From Datisca glomerata (lineage: Eukaryota; Streptophyta; Magnoliopsida; Cucurbitales; Datiscaceae), in contig QANY01000261.1 of assembly GCA_003255025.1 (NCBI GenBank), positions 2,701,390-2,765,389 of the forward strand: DNA of 64,000 nucleotides, read 5' to 3'. Positions 18,154 to 30,259 of this stretch are shown here, piece by piece. Position numbers and translations under genes: made by a program. The notes below the pieces were generated by a model, which was not told the DNA's origin, searched no databases, and was given only the letters and a program-made list of their open reading frames with translations. How positions within the stretch are numbered: position 1 is the stretch's first letter; every line of letters starts with the position of its first letter.

Positions 18154-20514
18154 TGGTAATTCCCATACTCATCAAATTGTTACTCCTACTAGATGCTCCA
18201 TGTGAATACAATAAATATCTCTGCAGTTATTTGAAACTGTAAAATTATCATCTTTTAAGCTAAGATGTAGATTTGTCATCGTTAAGCTAGGAAATGCCTT
18301 ACTTCCGGCAGTAAATAAACCACTTTTCATTGTTGTCTGTCATTGATTCCTTTCTCCGACGGACTTGTGAACTCAACTGTAAATCAGAATTATTTTCTCT
18401 GTGGACTTCTCAATGTAGGATGGAGCAAGGGGGATAACATTATTGTTTCCATCATCAATAAAAGGAAAAGATTGTAACATCTAAAATTTTAAGACTGCAT
18501 GTGATTGTTAGTATTTTTATTATGAGTGTAGTATATCATTTATTCAATCATAATTAAAACCTACTCTCTAATGAATTGAGATCGTCTTGTTTTAGTGTTT
18601 TCTGTCTTGTTTTAGTGAACTGGAGACGATATGCTAATCACACTATAGTGATCTTGTAACTGAAACGAAGATTGATGAAGCAGATTTTGCAAGTTCTAAA
18701 GGTTTGAATGAAGTCAAAATATATGGGCCATCTTTAGTCTTGAATGATTGATCTTGCAAGTTCTAAAGCGAGGGTTGATGACAACAAAGAACAATTGAGG
18801 GAATGCAACAAAGAACAACAGCCTTACTAATAAACTGATCTAGTAATTTCTGTCTGGGGTGTCTGACAATATCAACTTATAAGTGATTAATAAAATATTA
18901 ACAAAATATTTTATCACGTAAATTTTAATCAATTTTTTAATCAGTGTAGAAAGTGAGTCAATTTAGGTTGATCTCAAGTTTTTACATTACAAAAGAAAAG
19001 GAGTTGACTTTCAGGAGTTGACTTTTAAAATAATATGGTTAGTAATATTTTGATAATTTCTCATTAACATCATGAAATGAACCAGGAAAAGATGGTCTAA
19101 GCAATTTTTCTTATCATACATTCTGTTTGAAGCAGAATCTAAACTGAAAGAGTCATTCGAATCTCTATGCACAGCATATCAAACCTGCTTGATCTCATCC
19201 TAAAAGCTCAAGCATTACGTTCTTTTCACAGGAAAAATCCAGTAGCTCCCAATGTACTAAAAAATTAGGAGGAAAAATCCACTAGCTCCCGATGTACTAA
19301 AAAATCAAGTGTTTCATAGTGTACAAGGCATGGTTTGACTGTCACGATTAGACAATATTATGACACTGAAAATACTATTTTAACATTGTCTAGCATTTAA
19401 CTCAAGAATTCACCGAATAACTTAGTCCCATATGAGAGGACAGACTAAAAGGGACAAAAAATTGGCCTAAAAAATCATATTCGAAGCCTCTGTCCACCAC
19501 ACGACCCTGACCTTACCCCTCCTTTGTCAACGCCGGTCAACATAAAGAAACAGGAAATTGATATTTAACCAGATGGATGAAGAATAAGAAAATCTCTGCA
19601 ATGTCACCAACAAGAAACAAATGGATATTCTTGTGTGAGAAGGAGAAACGTAAATCAAATAAACAATAGTTGAAAAACATATGGGCAGTAATATTTTTAT
19701 TTTAGTGGTTCGTATAGTATTATTAATCAAGTTTTATAATTTTTAGTCATTATTACAGGCATTATGACTGCAATCTACCACGTCTCCTCCAATGTCGTTA
19801 CCACTTCAAATTCAATGACTATTAGAGGAATTTTAGTAAGGACTGGGCTGCTGAATCATGGACTCTGTTCACCACTGTTTGTTTTTGTTTTAGAGAGCTT
19901 CAACTTGTAAAAGAACATATAGATTCTGTCCAAAACAGTTATTGAATCATCTCAAGAACTTAATCCGGCAATTGACCAGAAAGAAAATGCATTGAAAGAT
20001 TTGAGCATTAAAATACGTAGAAGGAAAGATATTGAGGGGTCAGCATTTTATTATAGCATTTGGGCGCATGCATAACTTATTTATTCACTATTCTCCGCCA
20101 AAAAGTGGATCAAACTAAGGATAATATATATCTTCCCCTTATATTGTCTTTGACGTTGTCGTTAAAAATATAAAATAACATATTAATGAAATCTAAATAA
20201 ACGTACTGGGATCAAATTATAACAAACAATTAGACAATCCAAAACTACGATGTGCCACCAATGGATGTTTTAGAGAGCTTCAAGTATTGAGGGGTCAGCA
20301 TTTTATTATACAATCCAAAACTATTGACTGTTTTGTAAATGATACACCACTAAACAGTCAACATTACTATTTAATCCCATACTTGTATAGTAGAGTCCAA
20401 TCAGACAGTTATAATAGTATTCTCCATTACTATTTTGACTAAGCCTAAAAGAATAGTCGAATTTCTGAATCTATACATAGAAACGCAAGCTTGTTACGAA
20501 CTGAATTTAATTAA
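18154..20514. other. Intergenic, no gene; 40-bp tandem pair and a mosaic patch
   Basis: This holds the 3' flanks of two convergent genes. A 40-bp unit (GGAAAAATCCAGTAGCTCCC start) is present twice in tandem at 19231-19270 and 19271-19310. A patch at 20267-20323 is built from nearby sequence (see its own entry). The stretch 20205-20450 resembles the right part of the PIF-like element at 34294-35895 (ATCAAATTATAACAAACA), so it may be a small related MITE. Confidence 0.5.
20267..20323. other. Mosaic filler patch of three locally copied segments
   Basis: 20267-20283 copies 19887-19903 (17 bp, GTTTTAGAGAGCTTCAA). 20285-20310 copies 20030-20055 (26 bp, starting TATTGAGGGGTCAGC). 20310-20323 copies 20234-20247 (14 bp, ACAATCCAAAACTA). 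All three are exact and adjoin each other with at most one extra base. Confidence 0.7.
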
Positions 20515-23500
20515 CTAGTTCTCATCATCACTTTCGTAACTTTCGCACAATGCCATTAGGCTATTCTTCGCCGGGTTGATCTTGTCCTCATTCTCAATGT
20601 TCTCATGTTTTGTCTTCTCTTTATTGATTGGAGAAGACGCAATAGGTTTCTTTATAACAGAAATTTTGACAGCACCAGCTCCGCTAGCACCCCCTGTTAA
20701 CAATCAACCAAATACCAAAATTAACATGTTTCTATCTTCAAGTATAATGTTTCAGCAGACTAGAATATTATTCCACTGCTACAACCATTTCCATCATTGT
20801 TATTGGAAGGACTCCCAGTCGTATGTAATCTAATCCCTCATGCTATGCGCCTAAGTTCATTTAGTGCCTTGAACAATACTGGCTACACTTGACTTCCCAG
20901 GATTCTAGGCTTCAACTAGAAGTACTTTTGTTCACCAGATTACATGGGATCGCTTCCCTTTCTATTATGTCTCTAATGTTACTAAATATAGTTGTGCAAT
21001 CCTAACATTGAATAAGAGGATTAATTCTCCTACCATTTTAAGTTTTCAGCTAGTGAAGAAAGGATATCAGAATAAGGCAAAATTAAAACTAGAAACTTTG
21101 GTGCACCACCAAAGAACAAAGAATTAAGAAATACATACTGAAAAAAATATTGAAAAGAATATAAAAAAGCACGTGAAAAAATTTATGAGAAAATGAATAT
21201 TGGCTAACCTCTACTTGGAAAACTGTCCAGGAGATTGGCTTTCGTTAAAGAATCTGTTGGCCTGTTAGGAAACTCTTCAGCAACCTTTTTTCTCTGCAAT
21301 ACGAATAAATATACTTATACGAAATAGACCCATATAGCTTATAACACCATCGACATGTTTTCATCACAGTATATCAAGAATATTTAAAATTGCTACATTC
21401 CACTAGACTATGTTTGTTCTAAATCAGCAACTATAAAATATCAAGTATTCTCACAAAGTTTTGGGCTAAATCCTAGAAACTATTGAGAAAATACCCAGAG
21501 TAAAAGACTTAAGAAAATTGAAGTAAAATCTGAGAAAATAAAACATCAAACCTGTACAAAGAGCCACCAAGGGTTTATAACATGAATCCACAAGGCTTTT
21601 CTATCAGAAAATCCATTGTTGGTCGTCAGTGGAGATGTTATTAAGATTGGATTTTATTTGACAATTGGATGTCTTAGGGTTGTAATTTGTTTTGGTTCTT
21701 TTTTTCTTTTATCTGTTCTTGTATTCCCTTATATAACATTTATGTTTCCTGAAAAAACAGAAAATCCGTTGTAACTGCTATAATTTCTTTCTATATCTAA
21801 GAAACATAAACATTTCACTAGAATATGTAAATGCAGAAGAATGAATAAGTAGTCCTCAAATGTGTACTAATTTACTACTCCCTGCCAAAAAGTTGATATT
21901 GTCAAACAAATACTAACGTCCACAAATTTACCTTAAAAACAATTTTCATCTCGTTTAGACCACAAAATCCATAAAAGAGCCACAAGAGAATGCTAGAGCT
22001 ACATTCAAAATCTCCTTTTAAATATCTGTTTGGAACAGTTTCTATAGAAGAAATCGTATACTTGAGAGGGAATTGAGATGGGTGAAGGGCAATCCGGAAA
22101 GTGCAAAATCAGGCGACGACGATGGTTCCTGAGGGAGGAAGAAGAGATGCTAGGATAATCTCAATTCTGAACCACAAACTTTAGATTTGAATAATAAAGC
22201 CTAGGGTTTTTTCCTCATTTCTCCTTATTCTGCATATTGAACACTGATCTTAAGATTCACAGCAATATTAATAGACACCGTATTCTTCTTCTCTTATCAA
22301 CCCTAATCTTTCCTGACCATTTCAATCACAAGATCACATTATTCATGTTCAACGGTTGTACCACATCATCAGTGGTATTTTATTAAGTTTTATTTGTAAC
22401 TTGTTTTCTTAGCGGGCTGATCCTTGCCTGAGACTTAAGCCAGGGCCTATTGTGGTCCCGATAGTATGACAACACGATGGCGGGACCAGCCTGTTCTAAT
22501 CGACAACTGCATTTTTATAAAGGTATAGTAGAAATTGTTTAACCTATACCTTTATTTTTAAAGGATTTAGATTAATGTGTAAAATTTACGAAGAGATCAG
22601 AGGGTAAGTAATCCAACCAACCGCCAAAAGAAAATAAACAGCTGAGCCTTTACAAACGGCTACCCAGCTTCTGTCTAGATTCTAGTGGTTCTAACTTTCC
22701 TTTTTCCAATCCCTCTCTAATATTCCTGAATATTTTTTCTCAATTACTATCTCGACCAAAAAGTTCACTTCCTAACACGAATCCTGAAAAATGTTTCCTA
22801 CAAAAAAAACCTAAAAAACAAATTATACCCACGTAGCTATATCTCAAAGCAGTGAACCAGTTGTAGAACTCCAACACTCACATTGACAATTTCACTAAAT
22901 CCAGATATCCTACTTTCTCCGTAAGAAACAAACTAAATCCACACATCTTGGGAACATAAGATGTGTGGATAGAAACTTCTGTCTTGGCATTTTATACCTT
23001 CAAATTGTTGATGGATTTTCCAGCATCGTCACTTGATTGCATGAAATCAACACTGCCATCACTGCCATCATCATCATCATCATCTTCATCTTGAATTCTC
23101 TTAATATAATCTTTCGAATTCTGCATAAATTGGAATAAAGGAAACCATAACAATCATGCATATCATATCAGATTTTGAAACAAAAAACCAGGAAATAAAT
23201 AGGAGGAACATAAAGCCATGATTGTTTAAACACTGACATGGAATACTACTGACTTTATCAGCGCCTCATCCTCTTCTTCCAATCTTTCTTCCTGTAGCAT
23301 ATATCTCTATCAATATCGCTAGATAATCAAACCATCATTTCAACAAGAATGGAAAAAAAGTAATTGCCTGTGTGTTTATACACATGTGAATAGTACGAAA
23401 GATATCTTTGGCCCAGCAAGGTCCTCTTCGTAATCGATTCTCCAAATAGTAACTCATGCATAGAACATCCAAAGGAAAGCCCAAAAGTGCATTTAGATAC

Positions 23501-24329
23501 AATAAGAAATTGGCTGTGCAACTATAATCTTCCTAAAATGTTAAGCTTCAAGATATTATCAGTATCAACATAAACCCATCATACCTTTGCAGCTGACGTA
23601 CGTTGTAAAGCCTCTAGCATTGCATCAACGCTAACAGTGGCATGTCTGGACTGGAAAATAGAACAAAAAGACATTACGATTTCAACCACTACAAAAATGA
23701 GGGTGCAATTCATACTATATCATGATCATGATTAAGGGAACACCTTCATAGACTTCATCTCATCCAAAGCAGCAAGGATGTCCATCTCACGTTTGGAATC
23801 CAAGGTTCTATTCTCTAAGGATTTCATAGCATCTCCCATCTCTTCAGCATTTCTTTTGTGTTTCTCCCTATCTAAAGCCTCGTCCTCTTCTCGCCATGGT
23901 TCAAAATTTCTGGTTGCACCTGATTCAACCACGTAGTCTGAATTTTGAGGATCCGTCTTCATAGTCAGCTCTGCGGAACATTTAGTGCACTTAAAGTAGA
24001 ACCTAAATATTTGTATTCCCAAATACATCTGCATGAAAAAAGATGATAGAATTAAGAGAATTTTTTATGACCCAAAAAGAAAGAATTTCAGGAACAAGGT
24101 TTTTCAATTAGAAGCCTGAAGTCTTATGTACCTCACCAATGACGTCCTCCTTACGGGAGTTGAATTTAGTGCCCTTGTAGATGTAATTTCCACAAGTATT
24201 GCATCGTATGCTCATAGGAAGCATCATACGAACCTTAATTTGCTGGTTTTTGGGCCTCCGTGCACGAGGCAACTTCGATGGATCAAAATCTGGAGGGTAG
24301 TACTTATTTAGCACCTTCCTCTCTCCCAT
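20515..24329 (-). CDS. YJU2: YJU2/CCDC94 (CWC16) splicing factor homologue, 329 aa
   Basis: Seven minus-strand exons join in phase: 24329-24132, 24028-23744, 23650-23585, 23291-23238, 23120-22998, 21293-21209 and 20693-20515. The product is a Yju2/CCDC94-type spliceosome component that acts in the nucleus around first-step catalysis (family knowledge). Seen directly: N-terminal [20 protein letters not shown], a zinc site of two CxxC pairs (C43/C46 in [16 protein letters not shown] and C80/C83 in FKCTKC), then [32 protein letters not shown] and [18 protein letters not shown]. An acidic coil and Asp run follow, and the C-terminus is [15 protein letters not shown]. Domain order and length fit the family, with no damage. 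Intron 5 is long (about 1.7 kb). All borders are GT-AG. Mutator-like element 2 lies upstream. Confidence 0.92.
21294..22997 (-). other. Long intron 5 of the YJU2 gene
   Basis: No exon was found inside. Around 22060-22210 it has a purine-rich, higher-GC patch, and near 22400-22500 a GC-rich stretch unlike its surroundings. At 22517-22550 there is a short inverted repeat (ATAAAGGTATAG with CTATACCTTTAT). These may be old insertions; none can be named. Confidence 0.4.
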
Positions 24330-24676
24330 TCTCTTTCTATCTCACTTACACCCTCCAAAAAGCGCTTGATGGGAAGCTATGAGAGAAAAAGCAGCCAAGC
24401 TGTGGGCGAAGTTAAAGCGAAAGAAAATGAGTCAGTTGGAGACTAAAACAACAGTGGGGACAGAGAGAGGGGGGGGGTTATGGAGTTAGCAGCGATGAGA
24501 GGGAAAAATTAGAGCCATCGGAGATTTTGTTGATGCAAATCGGTGATGTTAGGGACGAAGTTAGAGGCAGGATGTAGGGTTTCTGGGGAAAACAAGTACC
24601 TTTCAAAGTATAAGTTCCCTCTTTGACAAGAAAAGGTAAACATCAAATTTCTCGCTAGAAAAAGAAAAGGAAAAGT
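24330..24676 (-). promoter_or_regulatory. 5' UTR/promoter region of YJU2 gene
   Basis: This is the only original upstream sequence left between the start codon and Mutator-like element 2. It is purine-rich on the plus strand and contains a G-run near 24471. No clear TATA box is recognised. Confidence 0.4.
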
Positions 24677-24685
24677 AAAGTTTTA
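24677..24685. other. Left 9-bp target duplication of Mutator-like element 2
   Basis: AAAGTTTTA, matched exactly at 26330-26338. Confidence 0.85.
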
Positions 24686-26329
24686 GGGTTTTTTTTTAAA
24701 ACCTGCACATTACACTAACCATTTTATAGAAATTGAAACATACATTAATTTGTGTTTCTCATAATTTATCTTTCACTCAAAATATATTTATGAAGTGACA
24801 TATTTATCATTTATCTCATTTCTCCTTCTTTATTTTTCATTTCTTCTACATTTTCTTCTTCTTACTTCTTCATGCAACAATATTTATTTATTTTCTTCTT
24901 CATATTCATGAATTTTCTGAAAATATTTATTTTTTATTTTTCTAAAAATGGATTTTCACTTAATTTTACAGATCTAAACCATATCTAGCCACAAACCAGA
25001 TCTAAAAATTTGGTTTTTGCCCATTTTTATAGATCTGAATCAAAAGATCTGACGACAAACAAGATCTGAAAATGGGTTTTCGCCTATTTTTATAGATTTG
25101 AACCATATCTAACCACAAACCATATCTAAAAATGGGTTTTTACCTATTTTGGGCAGCAATTCCTTCTTCTAGTTCTGTTTCGACGTTTTACTTTTTTTAA
25201 TCCTTCGACGTTTTATTTTTGGAGTCTCATTCATAGTGGAACACTAGCGTAGTGTACCTATCGTATAGCCATCATGTAGACTACATGATAAATACACTAG
25301 CATCGTGTAGTCTACATGACAGGTAAACTGGCATCGTGTAGCCATCATGTAGTCTACACGATGGGTACACTGACATCGTGTAGGCTGCACATTGGGTACA
25401 CTGGCATCGTGTAGATTACACGATAGGTACACTGTCATCGTACAACCACTGGGTAGTCAACACAATGGGTAAACTGGTATCATGTAGCAACCGTGTAGTC
25501 TACACGGCGAGTACACTGGTATCGTGTAGCCATTGTGTAGTATACATGACGTTAGCGTAACCATCATGTAGTCTACACGATAGTTACACGACGCTAGTGT
25601 ACCCATTGTGTAGACTACACGATGCTAGTGTATCAATTGTGTAGTTTACACGATACCAGTGTACCCATTGTATAATCTACACTATAGGTACACGACGCTA
25701 GTGTACCCCTATCAATGACTCTCTAAAAATAAAACGCTGAAGGATTAAAAGAAAGGTAAAACATCGAAAAAGAACTAGAAGAATGAATTGCTGCTCAAAA
25801 ATAGGTAAAACCCCATTTTTAGATCTGTTTATGGCTAGATATGGTTCAGATCTGTAAAAATATGCAAAAATCTATTTTCATATCTAGGTCAGATCTGGTT
25901 TGTCGTCAAATCTTTTGGTTCAGATCTGTAAAAATGGGTAAAACCCCATTTTTTTTATATCTGATTTGTGGCTAGATATGGTTCAGATCTATAAAAATCT
26001 CATTTTTTTCTATAAATAAATATTTTCAGAAAATACATGAACATGAAGAAGAAAATAAATAAATATTTTGTTATTGCATGAAAAAGTAAGAAGATGAAGA
26101 ATAAGATGAACAAGAAAACGTAGAAAAAATGAAGAATAATTGAAAAAAATGAAAAAAGAAGAAGAAAAATTGAGGTGAAATATGTAACTTTATAAATATA
26201 TTTTGAGTGGAATGTGATTCAAGGGCGATGAGAAACAAAAATTAGTGGGGGTGATGAGAAACAAAAATTAGTGTATGAGTCAATTTCTATAAAATTATTA
26301 GTGTAAAGGCCTAGTTTAGGAAAACACCC
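24686..26329. mobile_element. Non-autonomous Mutator-like element 2, giant hairpin
   Basis: It begins GGGTTTTTTTTTAAAACC and ends TTTAGGAAAACACCC inside a perfect 9-bp duplication. Inverted arms of roughly 550-600 bp include ATTTTATAGAAATTGA and CACTCAAAATATATTTAT on the left, with inverse copies near 26180-26310. Repeated AAATGGGTTTTxxCCTATTTT / AGATCTG motifs and GACGTTTTA, facing AAAACATCG, lie closer to the centre. The centre is an array of palindromic repeats. There is no transposase. Its outer arm (ACACTAATTT, AATTTTAxAGAAATT) resembles that of element 1, so the two belong to one broad family. Confidence 0.85.
25240..25705. repeat. Palindromic tandem array in Mutator-like element 2
   Basis: Repeats of about 42 bp, with some shorter 31-33 bp units, are built from CATCGTGTAGCCATCATGTA followed by GTCTACACGATGGGTACACT. 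These are the same words as in the array at 13085-13545. Inverse orientation begins near 25560. The open minus frame across it is a by-product of the repeats. Confidence 0.85.
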
Positions 26330-26338
26330 AAAGTTTTA
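26330..26338. other. Right 9-bp target duplication of Mutator-like element 2
   Basis: AAAGTTTTA, identical to 24677-24685. Confidence 0.85.
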
Positions 26339-28329
26339 GTCATTTGACTTGCATCAATGTTTTAAGGTGTTCCCTAACTTTAAAATTAAATATTTTTATA
26401 TGATCTTATTATCTAACATTTTATATGATCTTATTATCTAACGTTATTAAAAACTCAGTCAAACTACTCAAAAGTAAGCTAACATACTCGCTTTATGCTC
26501 TTTCTAATTATTTTTGCATTTTGTTCCTTCCATTGTCATCCCAACGAAAACGAGAAAATTAGCACCAATATAAATAATAAAACTAAGTCCCCACCTTAGC
26601 TAAAACTGAATCAAAAACAAATTCGCATTGAGTAAAGCTTTTAAATCTGGTGGTGGTGGATGATAACGTGAGCAGGGGAGAGCACAATTTGTTTTCTGAT
26701 TAAGTTTTAGCTAAGATTGAAATAGATAGAGAAAACGCGATCAAGCTTTTCAGTATCCATCATAGCCCTACATGAATTGATGAAATAGTTCTCTCTTTCA
26801 GTTTCAGCCAACAAAACAAATGGGTTTTTCACAATCAGGAAAAAAAATGCTTTTCTTCCCCATAATTTCAGTGTTTCTTCCTCATTAAGATTCCCGAAAA
26901 CTACAAATCTGCAGAGTTGAGACTTACCTCTCCACCGTCGACAAAGCTTCTGGAGTGAGGCCAACGCAGCGGAAATGAGCAATTTGGGGAAAATAGTGGT
27001 GGGTGAGTTTTCGGATGGAGAGCTTCGTTTTCTCGATGGAGTGCTTCGTTTTTATGTGGGCTTTGCTTGGGTGTAGGTAATGCTAGGGGTAGGTATAGAA
27101 TATTGTCCGATCATATATGAGTCGGTCCACCGTCATCACCTAATCAACGATCATGTTAACAAACTTATTAGATTAACTAACTTAGTTATGTAAGAGGATC
27201 ACATAAAATTTTTTTGAAAGTCAGTGAATTAAAAATGTTTAATTTAAAAGTTAGAGTATCAGATTGAAACATTGATGAATGTTAAAAATATATTTTTTCC
27301 AAAAAAATTAGTGATTGAGCATTGAGAAAATAAAAAATAAATAATAAATTCTAAATTTTAAGTTGCTCTTCTAAATTAAATTTTTTCCATGAAGTTGGTA
27401 ATGTTAAACTGTGACCCAGTTAAAATATTTTGCTAAACTACAATATAATAAGTGTTAATCCTAAAATCAAAATGTTAGTCTAGTGTTTCGCTAAAAAATT
27501 TTATTAAGGGTAATTAAGTCTTTTTCTCCCGTAAATATTATCACATTCAACCAGTCCTTTCATCATGCGGATAGAAATGGATTTAAAACAATAATAATAC
27601 ATATTTATATCTCTGATTACATAATTGTACAAAAGTTATTTTTATTGCTATCAGAATTATTATTGTAATGTATATTTGATTACTCCAATTTTCAACTACA
27701 ATTCAACTGCATAAAAATGTTATGAATTAAGTTTACATGCAAACTGTAAACTGTAATTGCATTATGAAGACGATTTGACAACCAAACCTAATTTGAATTG
27801 GAGCCGAAGTTCTCCATCCATGCCTATAAGAGGAAGGCAGTCCCAGATTAAGGGGGCAAACAAAAAATCCATAGGCAAAAAGCTGTCTCCATTGAAGCCA
27901 AGGTTCAACGTGTAGAGAAGAAGAAAGCCTAGCTCAACCTCTCTTCAAACATTTTCCCCATACTTCCAATCTTTCAATGCTTATTCTATGTTTTGATCTA
28001 ATTAGAATTCATATTCATGTATACAGGCAATACGAAAATGGTGTTATTCAGACATTTTTTTAGTTTGATTATATTCATTGTTATTATCTTCATTTACACT
28101 CAAATCCTCATCAATCGGCCATGGGAAGGGGTGACCTCTATTTCTAGACAAGCCTATTATGTAAAATGATTTGAATTCATTAATTTCCAGCAATACAGAC
28201 TGTGCACAGTACTCTTGAGTATTGTTCATCTTCGCTATGGAGCCTAACATCAAACCATGGAGGAATCGCGGACTTTCTCCGAGCAAGCTTACCTCGCAGA
28301 AGGGTCACAAGCTTAACTCCTGATTCAAT
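26339..28329. other. Intergenic; possible older inverted-repeat unit and coding-like scraps
   Basis: 26345-26400 (CATCAATGTTTTAAGG, CTAACTTTAAAATTAAA) is imperfectly inverted against 27215-27285 (TTTAATTTAAAAGTTAGAGT, AAACATTGATG), suggesting an older element around 26345-27290. A 24-bp unit ending CTTATTATCTAAC is tandemly doubled at about 26396-26443. The block 26700-27060 looks like the 5' part of some gene on the minus strand, but no family is recognised. Around 27790-27930 a plus frame reads SQIKGANKKSIGKKLSPLKP and ends RFNV; around 28216-28318 plus and minus frames both look protein-like. None of these can be assigned. Confidence 0.3.
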
Positions 28330-30245
28330 TGTTGGAATAGGTTGGTTTTAAAATTAATTAAAAACAAGTTTGAACCACAAACGGTTGATGGGTAGAATAT
28401 CAAAAAAATGTCTAATTAACTTATTTATCAAATTAAATAACTTAAAACCAAACAACGAGCGATTATGCATATACGACATTAAACGATAAGATAAGGTTAA
28501 AAATAATTTTTTTACCTACATCTTGTATCAGAGAATTTCTGAACTGGCAGAATTTATTCGAGCGTTCTTCGTGTTCTTCAAACTTCAGGATCCGAATCAC
28601 ACACTTGAACTCCAAGAATGATTTGTAAATTTCATCCCTAACAACCACTAGTAAATTTCAGAAACATACTTCACGAGAATTTTGTGTAGAAACTTGAGTG
28701 TGGGCTCTTAAAACGATTAAAGAAGAATCAAAAATTTCTCCATCAATATATTTTTCGGCAGCAACAGGGAGGGAGGGGAAAAAGATTTTCTCCTTTTATT
28801 TTTTTTAACAATCAACTGTATCTTATCCAAAATCTATATTGCAATCAGTTTGCTATTAGATATTGATAAAATGTATTTTTGATATTTACAAATATACTCA
28901 TATATTTTAAAATTTCTGAAAATCCACCTCATATATTCATAATTGCAGAAAATTGCAATATTCCCTAGAGTTTGAGTTGTATCGAGATTCATCAATCCAA
29001 TTGATAAATTAATTTATCATTATCAATTAATTAATTAATTTATCTTTTATTTATTAATTAGAAAATAATAAATTAATTAATTTCAATACATATAATCACG
29101 CTTAACTAATTAAATGACATCACTCATCACAAATATGTGTAGGAAATATGCATTGGCATCAAAACACATTTTTATTCAATTTACTTCGTTTCTCTATTCA
29201 TATTCTCATGAGCTATTTCTGAGACCGAATGACTCACATGAACAAAGCTAAGGATTCAAATGCCAGATGAATTTATTCTTGACATATTTAATCATGATAT
29301 TGTACGACTCCATTATAGGTTCGATATCGAATCAACTCTCGATTCATACGGGCTACGTTTTTTGTTGGTGTAAATAAACCATTTTATTTTTGTGGTCCAC
29401 CGAATATTTTAACATAATACTCATCGTGAATATCAGTAACAAGAGCGGAATATAAAATTACTATTTTATCTCTCTTGTTATTATTTCTTTAACTCATTTA
29501 TTAACTATGAATAATAAAGACATAATAGTGAATTGTCTTGTACAATTCACAAGTTTTAATCAATGACTCAATTCATTGAATATCGGGCCATGTTAATTTA
29601 TTCACACACCCGTCGGATAAAGTATAAGGTGATATTATTGCTTTCATAATCGAGCCACAAATTTTCATATCTGTGAATCACGTAACTTCAACTTAATTGA
29701 ATTATAATCCCAACAGTCGATGTATTGCCCGCAAATTCAAAAACTCATTTGACATATGAAAAATTGCAACTAACTAAGTCAAGCTACGTATTCACCTCAA
29801 GATTATATAATTATAAAAATATCCTTAAAGTGTAATAATTGTATTTAGAGCTTGGGAAATGGTTTTGGAATCTAAACTAATTTGTTATCAATTTAGTCAA
29901 CATGTTCATAACATGTTTAGGTTAAGCGTTTGAGTCTCCACTCTCATGCCCCAAGACTGACATCCATTAGTTCAACCGAACAGTCGTGATAGGATTTGAT
30001 TGCTCAGTCGATCCTAAGACTGCAAATATTATTATGAACTTTCTCAGAAGAGTTCATCTGGAGACGGCTCTGTCTTCACTCTTCATTCATTGATAACAGT
30101 TCCAGGACTTGATAATTTATAAACACACTTTAATTAAAATAAAACTTTCAATTTATTCATAAGAATTTAATAATACTAATGTCTGAGAAATAATTAAAAA
30201 TAAATAAATTGTTATTACACGCTATTTTATGGGTATATTCCAACA
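28330..30245 (-). repeat. 3' LTR of Copia C
   Basis: 1916 bp, TGTTGGAA start and CCAACA end. The minus strand just outside it reads CCAAGTGGAAGAT, the usual Copia polypurine tract before the 3' LTR. Confidence 0.85.
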
Positions 30246-30259
30246 ATCTTCCACTTGGA

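Noticed and set aside
26707..26982. 91-codon minus-strand open frame
   Set aside because: No recognisable domain. It could be part of a captured gene leader but is not supported as a gene.
28044..28286. 80-codon minus-strand open frame
   Set aside because: No domain, and overlapping frames on both strands look equally plausible, so no coding call is justified.
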